A DNA stretch of 57,828 nucleotides from JAQBYK01 sp964499425. Its GTDB lineage: Bacteria; Patescibacteriota; Gracilibacteria; UBA1369; LOWO2-01-FULL-3. Shown piece after piece: positions 31,510 through 40,389 of the stretch. Position 1 is the first letter of the stretch. Every line of letters begins with the position of its first letter. The stretch lies in assembly GCA_964499425.1 (NCBI GenBank), contig CAZCLD010000001.1, positions 1 through 57,828 on the forward strand, read 5' to 3'. The position numbers and the translations under genes are program-made. The notes beneath the pieces are model-generated. The model worked only from the letters and a program-made list of their open reading frames with translations, did no database searches and had not been told where the DNA came from.

Positions 31510-34500
31510 TTATGCAGCTTCAGCTGCCTGATCTGGTTTTAATTGTTTGGCAACTTTGGCTGCAATCTGCACCCTGATGTTGTTTCCATTGCCAACCACT
31601 CTTTCTGGGGGTGTACTGACCTTAATCCAGCCCATGTGAAGCATGATCCTGTAAGTAAGCTCTACCGAATCAATGCTGTCCTGCGCCAATTCTCTGTAAT
31701 GATCCATGTTTCTTTCGACCCTGGCTGGTGTTCTCTCTATGAATCTCTGCTGTGTTGACGGGCCCCGATCAATTGCACGTCCAAGTTCGTTCCTAATTAT
31801 TGGGGGGACAAGGTCATACTTTGCTGGGCTATCATCGCTAGACATTTCTTCCCGAATTGCTATAGCTTCATCAACGTTGTATTTCGGTGTATTGATTCCA
31901 GCGGTCAATAACACGGCAGCCCTGTTATATCTTGTTTCTTGTTCCCTAATATTGTGTGCTACTACTTCTGGAAGAACTTCGCCTGAAACGGTATGTGTAC
32001 CTCCAAGTGTTTTCTCTAATTTTGATTTTAGTCCTTCCCTAACCTCCTTGCTTCTTGCCTGAAAACTCTTGGTTTTGAATTCTGGGCCTGCAAATTTACC
32101 CACAATTTCTCTTCCTGCAATTCTTGGCCCCTCATGTTCCATCCCCATTCTTGCAAGCTGAGTGAATATCACTCCTGCCTGAATTTCTCCACTTCCGTGA
32201 AGTCTTATAGCGGCAGCTTTGATTTTTTCTGCATTGCGCTTAACTTTCCCAATGTTGCCCTCTGATGTGTGACCAAAGACGCTCGAGAAGTACGTCTTAA
32301 CAATTCGCTCGTAAAGTGGCCCCCCATCGTTTTCAAGTTGCTCAATTAGCCACTGATCTTCCTCCGCATCCACATCGTAAACAGGAGAGAATACATCTAT
32401 TGTTAGTAGAACTCTTTCTCCGTCTTGGCCAATTAGAGAGAATGAGTTGTCGACTAGATTGTACTCAACATCTTCAACATCAATCGAAGCCCATTTTGCG
32501 TTCTCCTTATGATAAAAGCGTTCACCTACAAACATATTTTTTACTCTCTGTAGTGCCTCTTGTGTATTGCTTTCTCCATCTCTGTAACCGACACAAATAT
32601 CGTCGCCTTGTCTATTCCAGGCAAGAGGGATTGAATATGAAGTTTCCTCGAGATTCTTTCCGTCAAGTAATGCTCTGATTTTCTCGGATCTGCTATGTAA
32701 GATACAGGCATCGAAATCTGGCAAGTCTCCACTTGTTCCTTTATTCACTCTATATCCATGGATTATTTGGTCGAATGCTTCTTCAACGCTTGTTAGGCGT
32801 ATGGCAGAGCCGCCCTTGGGATCTTCATAATTATTGAAATAGAATATTCCGTCTACACGGGTAGGTGTGAGGACTTCTTCGGCATCACAGATATTGGGCA
32901 CGGTAACTCTTTCGTTTGTCACTCCTGGATTTGTGACACTACCTTGCTCCAGAAGATGAGCATAGATTTTCTCAAAAGGTGTCCCCAGTAGATCATCCAT
33001 TCTGGTAAAATCTCCTGTTTCAGTACCTAGTGCGTAGATTTTCCCGTCCAGCCCTTCGTGGAGGGATAACATGTCTCCAGCGATTATCTCTATTCCCTCT
33101 AAGCCTTTTAGAGCTTCCTTCCCCTTTTGCACGTATATCATCTCGATAATCTTTGCTATCATTTCTGATTTTCCAGCACCACTATCTGCACTGCCTACAA
33201 TTGTGAACGTACGACCATCGTTGTATTTTAGCTTAAACATTGAGCCATGAATTGGCACAGCTCCCATTTCGATCATTTTCTCGTTATGCATTGTTAGTAG
33301 CATTTTTTTCATGAACCCCACATAATCGGTGTCATCACTTCTTGCTACCCATCCTACTTTTATGTCTTTTCCTCCAGAATTATCATTAATGTACCCTGAC
33401 ATTTGGTGTTCTCCCATGAGCTTTTTGGGTAGTCCAAAATAAAGTACTGAATCGAATTCGGTTTTATTAAGTTGTGCGGGATCAGTTACCTCTGCCAATT
33501 GTGGGAACAATCTTGAAAGGTCCCTCAATAGGTGGACATTAGATTTATGCATTACCACAAGCTGTTTTGTTGGCCCCACTCTTACTGCGACAGCAACGTA
33601 CTCGCCTGACTTCATTATCTCTTTGAATGAATCTGAAGATAGCTTTTCTTTTGCTAATTTTTCTTCGTTTCCTGTCTTTCTTTGAAATGCAAAAGCCCTA
33701 CCTTGCCTCCTTTTAGTTGCCCCAGTATTGGCACTTGTTTTTGATCTTGGACTTGTCATTTGCCCAACAAAATCACTGTTTTCTATTGCGACTTGTGCGT
33801 GCTCTGGCATATTATCGTGCGCTTCTATCCCCTTTAAGACTTCATATCCACTAGCAAATCCGTGATTGAATTCTCCTTCAACCATAGATTTGTCCGGAGT
33901 TGAGATTTTGTTGAAAATTGTTTGTATATGTCTCCCTATTCTATCGCTTGCTGATATTGCGTCCATCTTGATTCTGGCATCTGTGTCTTGGCAGACCATC
34001 ATCACGTGTGTTCTTATACTTTCGCAGTACCATAGAGATTGGAGAAGAATGCAAATTTGTTCTATAGTGTCCCTTTGATCCTGCGGCAAATCTGGATCGT
34101 CGCTGAACGCCCTTTTAAGTTTTTCCACTGAGAAATGACTCAGGACTTCGTTCTCATTCATTATTTGCAGCTCTGGTATCTCCTTATAGAAATTCCTTAG
34201 CAAGAATTCATAGAGCACTTGAAATTCTTGAGTATCCATCATTTCTTCAGGAGTTTCTGGTATCTTGCTGCCCATTCGTATGATTATATTGACGGCTTCA
34301 GATTTGTCCTCGATCTTGTAGACGATATCTCCCTCTGTGACTTTGCCGTCACCTCCTTTGATATCGATATTTCCCTTCTTCGCTCCATTTGCCTCTACTA
34401 GAGAGTTTCTTTCTTCAAGCATCTCTCTGAGGCCTTCTTCTCCGGCATCGCTTCCTCTCTTGAACATTCTTGCCAGAGCCACATCAAACTCTTTTATGTC

Positions 34501-37500
34501 AGGGTATTTCTCTTCTTCATTGAACATCCCCCAATATCGATATATCGTCCGCACAGCTATTCTCACCCTGTTTTCTAATACCTTGTAACCCTTGTCATCA
34601 CCCTCGAGCTTCCCCCCAAGAGCTAACCTCAAATAGTGTGTAGAGCCCATCTGTGTAACGCCGACGCCTGTTCGTTTGTTCAAGACTTCGATGAATTGCT
34701 GGACTATCCTTGGATCTTTTTTGCTTCTTGGAAAATGGTCTAGCTCTATGTTTACGTAGAATGCTCCTTCGGGTTCTAAGTAATTTATGTCCTCGCCTCT
34801 TGCGTTTTTCTCCGATTTTATTGCTGCAACTGCTGCTTCAAATCTTTTGTCCCCATCAGCTGCCGCCACTTTTTCTGGACGCATACCCTTGAGCTCTTTA
34901 CAAAGGGTATGAACAATCTGTTCAGCGTGCTGCTTGCCTCCACTGCGCCCTGTTAATAGACAAAGATGATAATAAGCATCAACTACTACTTTATATGCCT
35001 CATGTGAAATCCCGGATTTAATTAGCTGATGTGGTGTTAAGTTCTTTTCAAAATAATTCATGTATGAACCGATTGAGAGGCGTGGTCTTTTAGCAAACTT
35101 TGCAAGATCCTTGTAGATTTTTTTACACCCATCTCCGTGAGTACACTTCTCTTTGGTGAATTGGTACGCAAGCAAGTTTGGGACTTCGCCCGAAAGCTCC
35201 TCCTGTGCAAAATCTGTGACAGCGCTATCGTTTGAGATCATTAAAAATTGCCTTCCTCCTGCGGCTGACAGATTCTTCGTCGGAGTTGCGATGGTGATGA
35301 TTCTTGCTCCGTGTCGTCCCGTAAAAAGCTCTTTGTTTTGCTCGTAAATCTCTGCTATGGGTGGATGATGAGGACGGTACTGCGTTCCATCGTCTCTTTC
35401 CTGTGTTCTGACCATTTTGTAGTAAGAGCTGTCATCAATTATTGTAAGTCCAAAATCACAAGCAACATCCAGCACTGCTAATGCCTCTTTTTCGTTGAGA
35501 AGTTGCGCAGATGGATTGTGTGGACTATTGATTACAATCATCATACTTTTGCAAAGGGATCGAAATAGCCTCTTGTCCTCGTCAAGCTTCCGCTCTAGTT
35601 GCATTAGATGTGTTCTGAGTCCTGCCGTATCTAATTCCCCTGATTCTTTTCTTTTGATCATGATTCTTTTATCTTTTGGGAACTCTCCATCTCTATCTTC
35701 ATAAACATTGCCATATGACCACATTATTTCTTCGGAAATGATACGACCGGCGATGTTTCCAGTCCTGCGAATTTCTTCATTTATGCCTCTGGCACACCCT
35801 GGGTCTGGAGAAACGTCATTTATTATGTCCCACAAGATTCTGTATGCACCTTTTAGCCCTTTTAGAACTCGTGCTTTTGATTTGTTGTCTATTCTATCGA
35901 AATGCTCCTTAACTCCGGTGTCAGGTCTGTCCTCGTCTGTTGGCCTAAAAAACTCTTCTATCCAGCTTCCGATACTTTCCAGTAATTTCTCTGGGTCTCT
36001 TTCTCTCCTAAGAATTGTCTCCAATTTTCCTTCCACCAGGCTCTTAAGTTTCTGTGACCCCGGGTCCAGATGTTTTGAGAAAACTCCCGATATTACATTT
36101 CTTATGGTGCGTACTAGAAAGCTTCTTCTTGTTGATCTTTCTCTGGTTTCTCTTGGGCTTCTAAACCTACGCTCGGCACCTGCTCCTTCAAATCTCGCGG
36201 CATCAGCAGGTCTTCTGCCCAAAAGCACAGAACCAACTTCTCTACGTATTTTGCGCCCAGCTCCTGTTACTCTTTCGAATGCTGTGGGTCTAACGTCGTC
36301 TCTCCTCGGTATAGTTATAGCTGTCCTTAATTCTTCTCTTAGAAATTTCCCGGCTGTATGTAATCCCTCTCGACCTCCACCATTTCCGATTGTTGCGCTG
36401 TACCCCGCTTCTTTCAACCTTCTGTACAGATATTTGAACCAGATTCTTTTTGTTTCAGCGATTAATATGTGGGCTGGAGTTTTGCCTTCAGGACCTTCTT
36501 CATCGATAGTCCCTTTTTTGAAGTGCCTAATCAATTCGAGGGTTTCCATGAATTGTCTGAGAGCAAATAGATCTGCGACCAAAGTTTCCGCCTCTTCATC
36601 ATCTGCGTTTAAGCCCTCCTGGTCTCTATAGCTTAGGTTTGAAATTTTAGTTTCAATACTACTTAGTAAACCTGATATTTGATCATAGGTCCGATCAATG
36701 GTGTCCTCTGTAAATTCTTCAACAATTTCTCGAAGGACCATTTGTGTTGATGATGGTCTCCCTGCAATATTGGTGTGGACTTTGGTCAGAGCTTCGGTCA
36801 CCTCTGAGAAGAATGTGTATACATAAGTTAATCCAATTTCTTTAGAAGCCTCTGTGTTATCAATGAAGATTATCCTGCCTAGTTCAGCCTGCCAGCGTGG
36901 ATCGTCTAATACAAATTGTGGCATGTCATCTATATGCAATATGTATATTTCTCCTGGATTTTCATGGATTGTTGTAATGTAATCAGCACTGAGTTTTCCG
37001 TCGTATGGTCTGGTTGTTATGCTGTCCGTCTTTTCTCTGTAAAGGTATTTTCTTATAAGTTTTTCGGCTATTTTTGGTCCTCCGCTGACGATTGACTGAC
37101 TAAAATATTTTGCATCAAGGAAATCTATTTGTCTTTCATCATGAGACTCTCTTAGATGCTCATCTTCCTCTGCTCCAGTCATATAATGGGTATCCAATTC
37201 TATTGCGCGTGCCACTTTGTCTACGAGCAATGAAGTTTCGCGTTCATCTAGGTCGAGAATTCCGGCGAATTCTTTAATCTCTGAAGGATCAGCATGTCCA
37301 AGAAGTAGGCTTCTAAATTGATTGAGCGCCCTGGTGGTCACTGGAGGCGTACCAACTGTGAGATTTATTGTTATGAGGTCTATTAACTCTTTGTTAAGCA
37401 AATACTCTTTTCCTTGGATTGTAACTCTTCTTCCTAGGAGTTGTTTTGTGAATTTCCTACCTTGAATTGAAACTTGAAATATCCCCGAGAGTTCGAATTC

Positions 37501-37764
37501 AGTCATTAACTCCGTCATTGTTGAGCGTCCAAAGTTGTCTAACTCGCTTTTTGCTGCTGCTATTTGGGATCTTGCAGATGCCAAAGTTTCGCCCGTTACC
37601 TCCTCGGCGCTTAACTCTACAGTTCCAAAAATGTTTATATCTCCTATCCTCTTTGCTCTTGCTTCAATTGCCCTTAATTCCCTTAGTTCCTCGTTTGCCT
37701 GCATAACTGCATATGCGCGCGAGTGATTTGATGCCCCCGATTCTTGCAATACCTCAGTTGACAT
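31510..37764 (-). CDS. giant multidomain protein: aminotransferase-like plus HprK/PEPCK-like P-loop domain
   Basis: A 2084-aa cytosolic protein without signal or membrane helices. Residues 1-650 are not recognised (mostly helical, with a basic Arg-rich stretch about 487-550). About 660-1080 is a fold-type I PLP aminotransferase domain: NSPHNPS (746-752), LTIIDDSSYYKM (Asp778, Tyr781), ATPTKNLSAAGGRQF (PLP Lys830, Arg838), EPEGAFYVNIEL and carboxylate-binding Arg1046 in YLRLALGG. About 1400-1800 resembles the HPr-kinase/PEPCK fold: VPIHGSMFKLKYNDG, the P-loop ADSGAGKSE (1526-1534; HprK has GDSGxGKSE) and IIAGDMLSL as a Walker-B-like strand. About 1810-2084 is helical and unassigned. It overlaps the upstream 85-aa gene by 11 bp. 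I know no described protein with this architecture. Confidence 0.8.
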   Translation of the reverse strand: MSTEVLQESGASNHSRAYAVMQANEELRELRAIEARAKRIGDINIFGTVELSAEEVTGETLASARSQIAAAKSELDNFGRSTMTELMTEFELSGIFQVSIQGRKFTKQLLGRRVTIQGKEYLLNKELIDLITINLTVGTPPVTTRALNQFRSLLLGHADPSEIKEFAGILDLDERETSLLVDKVARAIELDTHYMTGAEEDEHLRESHDERQIDFLDAKYFSQSIVSGGPKIAEKLIRKYLYREKTDSITTRPYDGKLSADYITTIHENPGEIYILHIDDMPQFVLDDPRWQAELGRIIFIDNTEASKEIGLTYVYTFFSEVTEALTKVHTNIAGRPSSTQMVLREIVEEFTEDTIDRTYDQISGLLSSIETKISNLSYRDQEGLNADDEEAETLVADLFALRQFMETLELIRHFKKGTIDEEGPEGKTPAHILIAETKRIWFKYLYRRLKEAGYSATIGNGGGREGLHTAGKFLREELRTAITIPRRDDVRPTAFERVTGAGRKIRREVGSVLLGRRPADAARFEGAGAERRFRSPRETRERSTRRSFLVRTIRNVISGVFSKHLDPGSQKLKSLVEGKLETILRRERDPEKLLESIGSWIEEFFRPTDEDRPDTGVKEHFDRIDNKSKARVLKGLKGAYRILWDIINDVSPDPGCARGINEEIRRTGNIAGRIISEEIMWSYGNVYEDRDGEFPKDKRIMIKRKESGELDTAGLRTHLMQLERKLDEDKRLFRSLCKSMMIVINSPHNPSAQLLNEKEALAVLDVACDFGLTIIDDSSYYKMVRTQERDDGTQYRPHHPPIAEIYEQNKELFTGRHGARIITIATPTKNLSAAGGRQFLMISNDSAVTDFAQEELSGEVPNLLAYQFTKEKCTHGDGCKKIYKDLAKFAKRPRLSIGSYMNYFEKNLTPHQLIKSGISHEAYKVVVDAYYHLCLLTGRSGGKQHAEQIVHTLCKELKGMRPEKVAAADGDKRFEAAVAAIKSEKNARGEDINYLEPEGAFYVNIELDHFPRSKKDPRIVQQFIEVLNKRTGVGVTQMGSTHYLRLALGGKLEGDDKGYKVLENRVRIAVRTIYRYWGMFNEEEKYPDIKEFDVALARMFKRGSDAGEEGLREMLEERNSLVEANGAKKGNIDIKGGDGKVTEGDIVYKIEDKSEAVNIIIRMGSKIPETPEEMMDTQEFQVLYEFLLRNFYKEIPELQIMNENEVLSHFSVEKLKRAFSDDPDLPQDQRDTIEQICILLQSLWYCESIRTHVMMVCQDTDARIKMDAISASDRIGRHIQTIFNKISTPDKSMVEGEFNHGFASGYEVLKGIEAHDNMPEHAQVAIENSDFVGQMTSPRSKTSANTGATKRRQGRAFAFQRKTGNEEKLAKEKLSSDSFKEIMKSGEYVAVAVRVGPTKQLVVMHKSNVHLLRDLSRLFPQLAEVTDPAQLNKTEFDSVLYFGLPKKLMGEHQMSGYINDNSGGKDIKVGWVARSDDTDYVGFMKKMLLTMHNEKMIEMGAVPIHGSMFKLKYNDGRTFTIVGSADSGAGKSEMIAKIIEMIYVQKGKEALKGLEGIEIIAGDMLSLHEGLDGKIYALGTETGDFTRMDDLLGTPFEKIYAHLLEQGSVTNPGVTNERVTVPNICDAEEVLTPTRVDGIFYFNNYEDPKGGSAIRLTSVEEAFDQIIHGYRVNKGTSGDLPDFDACILHSRSEKIRALLDGKNLEETSYSIPLAWNRQGDDICVGYRDGESNTQEALQRVKNMFVGERFYHKENAKWASIDVEDVEYNLVDNSFSLIGQDGERVLLTIDVFSPVYDVDAEEDQWLIEQLENDGGPLYERIVKTYFSSVFGHTSEGNIGKVKRNAEKIKAAAIRLHGSGEIQAGVIFTQLARMGMEHEGPRIAGREIVGKFAGPEFKTKSFQARSKEVREGLKSKLEKTLGGTHTVSGEVLPEVVAHNIREQETRYNRAAVLLTAGINTPKYNVDEAIAIREEMSSDDSPAKYDLVPPIIRNELGRAIDRGPSTQQRFIERTPARVERNMDHYRELAQDSIDSVELTYRIMLHMGWIKVSTPPERVVGNGNNIRVQIAAKVAKQLKPDQAAEAA

Positions 37765-38011
37765 AGTTAATTTCTTTTATTTGGTTGTTGAACCAGAAAG
37801 GCAGGAAGTTGGGCAATAGACTTCCGAATTCCGAGTTGTTTGTGAGAAATGAATATATTGCGTCATAGCAAAATTCTATGTTGTGTACGCTAAAGCACTT
37901 GTTGATTTCGCGAATAAAAAACATTTTTTGTAGAATGCTTATCTTGTTTTGACGATGGGCTTTTTCTGCTTGTTCAAGAAGATAGCCTTGTATAATAACC
38001 TGCTGTTTCAT
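37754..38011 (-). CDS. small helical protein, paralogue of its neighbour (copy 2)
   Basis: An 85-aa protein with a helical N-terminus (IIQGYLLEQAEKAHRQNK) and a C-terminal block SEFGSLLPNFLPFWFNNQ that aligns with ENLSHLIPKVKKYYFRIQ of the adjacent 77-aa protein; the preceding helices also align (INKCFSVHNIEFCYDAIYSF with IYDIFQKNHDLDEAYSELLDY). It overlaps the 2084-aa gene by 11 bp and its upstream paralogue by 4 bp, so all are translationally coupled. No known family; a partner or chaperone role for the giant enzyme is inferred. Confidence 0.65.
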   Translation of the reverse strand: MKQQVIIQGYLLEQAEKAHRQNKISILQKMFFIREINKCFSVHNIEFCYDAIYSFLTNNSEFGSLLPNFLPFWFNNQIKEINYVN

Positions 38012-38241
38012 TGTATTCTGAAATAATATTTTTTGACTTTAGGAATTAGATGGCTAAGATTCTCATCTTCGAGATAATCCAATAATTCGCTGTAAGCCTC
38101 ATCCAAGTCGTGATTTTTTTGGAAAATATCATATATGCCAACTTTTACATTCACTTTATCAAGCCCTGTGATGTCTCGTCCCTCTAGCTCCTTTGACAGC
38201 AACTTGTTCATGTAGGCTAGGAACTTGTTTGTTTGAGTCAT
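38008..38241 (-). CDS. small helical protein, paralogue of its neighbour (copy 1)
   Basis: A 77-aa protein starting MTQTNKFLAYMNKLLSKELE, with an acidic helix (DEAYSELLDYLEDENLSHLI) and a basic aromatic end KVKKYYFRIQ. It is first in the operon leading into the 2084-aa protein gene; its stop overlaps the next start (ATGA). No Shine-Dalgarno site is visible. The promoter is unclear: TAATTT lies 6 nt upstream of the ATG, compatible with a leaderless start, and the short inverted pair CGTAA...TTACG (38245-38263) covers it. Confidence 0.65.
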   Translation of the reverse strand: MTQTNKFLAYMNKLLSKELEGRDITGLDKVNVKVGIYDIFQKNHDLDEAYSELLDYLEDENLSHLIPKVKKYYFRIQ

Positions 38242-38329
38242 GATCGTAAATTACTAAGTTACGAATTACGAGGTCCCATAATAGCTTGGAGTTTTTGATA
38301 ATGCAGACTAAAAGTTCACGAAGTAGCGA

Positions 38330-38354
38330 TAGTGGCGTTTTTTGGCTGCCACTA
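38330..38354. terminator. possible terminator hairpin between asparaginase-like gene and the giant-protein operon
   Basis: Perfect arms TAGTGGC (38330-38336) and GCCACTA (38348-38354) with an 11-nt loop, 27 bp after the asparaginase-like stop. No U tract follows on the minus strand, so termination is uncertain. Confidence 0.4.
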
Positions 38355-38380
38355 GCGACTAATCGGGGGTGTGAGAAGTG

Positions 38381-39373
38381 TTAGTTTTCGAGTTCTCCTG
38401 CTAGATCTTTTTCCATCAGCTCTTTTATTCTGGTGAGTTTCCTGGTCCGAGCCAGTGTCCACATTAACTTTGCGACTGTTGCTTCCGTGGTCATATCCTT
38501 GGATGAAATGGCCCCAGCTTTTTTTGCTTTTAGTGCCGCTTCATATGCGTTCAAGTTTGTGACTCCCTGTTCCATCTGATTGGCGATAATTACTGGAATA
38601 CCTTGGTCGGTGGCTTTTTCAATTTGAGGGATGATTGAATTATCTAGGAACGGCACATTTCCGGGTCCGAAGCCTTCAATGATAATGCCATGGACTTCCC
38701 TTTCTATTACTTTGCCGAGGGTTTCCTGATCGAACCCCGGGAAGAGTTTTATAAGCGATATTTTTGGATCAAAATCAGGTCTAAATTTAAGGCTGCGTTT
38801 GCGACGTTTTTTGCGCCATTCATTAAGCCTAGTGGGACGGCCTAGTTCCCCTAGAAATGGAAAATTAGGTGAATGAAAAACTGCTACAAAGGATTCGTGG
38901 TATTTCTTGGCACGATTTCCTCGGAATATTTTATTGGCGAAAACTATGCAGACTTCTNNNNNNNNNNNNNNNNNNGCGTATATAAGATTGTTGCGCCCGT
39001 CTGAAGCAATCTCGTTGAGTGGAATCAATGAGCCTGTAAACACAACTGGTTTGCTTAAATTTTGCAGCGCGAATGAGAGGGCACTTGCTGAATACGCCAT
39101 TGTGTCAGTCCCCTGTGCTACTACAAATCCGTCATATTTGTCGTAGTATCTATTTACAGCTTTTGCGGTTTCGGTCCAGTGGCCTGGATTCATATTTGAG
39201 CTGTCCATATTTACCACCATTTTGAAATCTAACTGAACGTGTTTTTGGATTTCAGGAAAGTCCCGGATAATTTCGGCAGCTTCGGTGGCAGGTTGCAATG
39301 CCCCTGTCCTGGGGTTTTTTATCATCCCTATTGTTCCTCCTGCGAAGAGAAGGCATATTTTTGGTCTCGCCAT
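38381..39373 (-). CDS. asparaginase-family protein lacking the N-terminal nucleophilic Thr
   Basis: About 330 aa, L-asparaginase I/GatD-like. It begins MARPKICLLFAGGTIGM: the signature TGGTIG has Ala (GCA codon) where the nucleophilic Thr stands. The second site is intact (VAQGTDTMAYSASAL, Thr-Asp pair), as are VVFTGSLIPLNEIASDGRNN, ANKIFRGNRAKK and the C-terminal GIIIEGFGPGNVP. Classical asparagine hydrolysis is therefore doubtful. ATG 39373 is preferred over an upstream extension to 39475, which overlaps the divergent deacetylase gene. An 18-N gap interrupts residues around 133-139; E. coli AnsA has about four more residues here, so the gap length is probably an estimate. Confidence 0.85.
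   Translation of the reverse strand: MARPKICLLFAGGTIGMIKNPRTGALQPATEAAEIIRDFPEIQKHVQLDFKMVVNMDSSNMNPGHWTETAKAVNRYYDKYDGFVVAQGTDTMAYSASALSFALQNLSKPVVFTGSLIPLNEIASDGRNNLIYXXXXXXXEVCIVFANKIFRGNRAKKYHESFVAVFHSPNFPFLGELGRPTRLNEWRKKRRKRSLKFRPDFDPKISLIKLFPGFDQETLGKVIEREVHGIIIEGFGPGNVPFLDNSIIPQIEKATDQGIPVIIANQMEQGVTNLNAYEAALKAKKAGAISSKDMTTEATVAKLMWTLARTRKLTRIKELMEKDLAGELEN
38958..38975. other. assembly gap (18 N) inside the asparaginase-like gene
   Basis: Eighteen unresolved bases. The reading frame continues on both sides, so the gene is probably intact, but the gap length need not be exact. Confidence 0.98.
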
Positions 39374-39401
39374 TATGCGCATTCTAACGTATTTTGTGTT
39401 T

Positions 39402-40229
39402 ATGGGAAGAAGAAAACGTATGCCGCGCGGAGTACTTTGGTTTTTGTCTTCGATGGTGCTTGTTTTGGTTGCCATGACTTTCTTTGAATATTCAAGAACA
39501 CCTGATCCTATAGTCGTTGACGATTTCGATGTTGCTGATGAACCGTTGGCTCCTGAGACTCAAACCAGGGTGCCGATAATTATGTATCATTATGTGCGAG
39601 ATGTTGATAAGGCCGGGGATCCCTTGGGTTGGAATCTGTCGGTGAGTCCTGAGCTTTTTGAGCAGCAACTCAAATGGCTTGGTGATGAAGGTTACGTTGG
39701 CATACATTTGTCTGATTTGCTGGATGGAACGGTGCCAGACAATGCGATAGTCCTTAGTTTTGATGATGGTCTAGAAGATTTTTTTACAAACGCGTTACCT
39801 TTGCTTAGGCAGTACGAGTTTACGGCTTCGAATTCCATCGTGACTGGATTGGTGGGTGCACATGAGCACATGACTAAAGAGCAGATCCAGGTCTCATCCG
39901 ATGATGGCATTGAAATAACTTCTCATACAATTAGTCACGCAGATTTATCTAGCCTAGACCAGGATGAGGTACGTAGACAGGTCAAGGAGAGTCGTGACTA
40001 TCTAAAAAAGGAGTTTGGAGTTGATACCAATATTTTTGTTTATCCTTCGGGGAGATACAACGATACTGTAGTGAATATTTTAAAGGAAGAAGGTTATAAG
40101 ATAGCTTTGACCACTCATTCAGGCGAAGCTGATTTGACGACCGATGACTGGCTTCTATTGCCACGCGTGCGCATTGATAATCGTGATGGGTTCGAAGGCT
40201 TTGTGGCAAAATTGAGCGGTTCAAAATGA
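39402..40229 (+). CDS. membrane-anchored polysaccharide deacetylase (NodB homology, CE4)
   Basis: A 275-aa protein. An N-terminal signal anchor (MGRRKRMPRGVLWFLSSMVL then VLVAMTFFEY) is followed by a CE4 domain: RVPIIMYHYVRD, AIVLSFDDGLEDF (metal/catalytic Asp-Asp), DGIEITSHTISHADL (H-x3-H metal motif as SHTISH) and NIFVYPSGRYNDTVVNIL, with LTTHSGEAD. It probably removes acetyl groups from peptidoglycan or another surface glycan outside the membrane. ATG 39402 is 28 bp from the divergent asparaginase-like start; alternatives at 39375 and 39420 exist. Confidence 0.9.
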   Translation: MGRRKRMPRGVLWFLSSMVLVLVAMTFFEYSRTPDPIVVDDFDVADEPLAPETQTRVPIIMYHYVRDVDKAGDPLGWNLSVSPELFEQQLKWLGDEGYVGIHLSDLLDGTVPDNAIVLSFDDGLEDFFTNALPLLRQYEFTASNSIVTGLVGAHEHMTKEQIQVSSDDGIEITSHTISHADLSSLDQDEVRRQVKESRDYLKKEFGVDTNIFVYPSGRYNDTVVNILKEEGYKIALTTHSGEADLTTDDWLLLPRVRIDNRDGFEGFVAKLSGSK

Positions 40230-40389
40230 TTTCGGGTAATTGTAAAGCTCGTAATTCATGCGTTTTTCTTTTTGTGTAAGCCAGTTTAGAAAAACTTTAA
40301 GAAAATTTAACACAAATTTAATCTTTGATTGCTAGGGTGTGATCACTTTTTGTACAAATGGTGATTTAATTCTCTAACAAAAACACACA

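Noticed and set aside
35708..36631. A 307-codon ORF antisense to the 2084-aa gene
   Set aside because: Ser/Leu/Pro-rich shadow frame without promoter or domain; the minus-strand frame has recognisable motifs elsewhere and is continuous.
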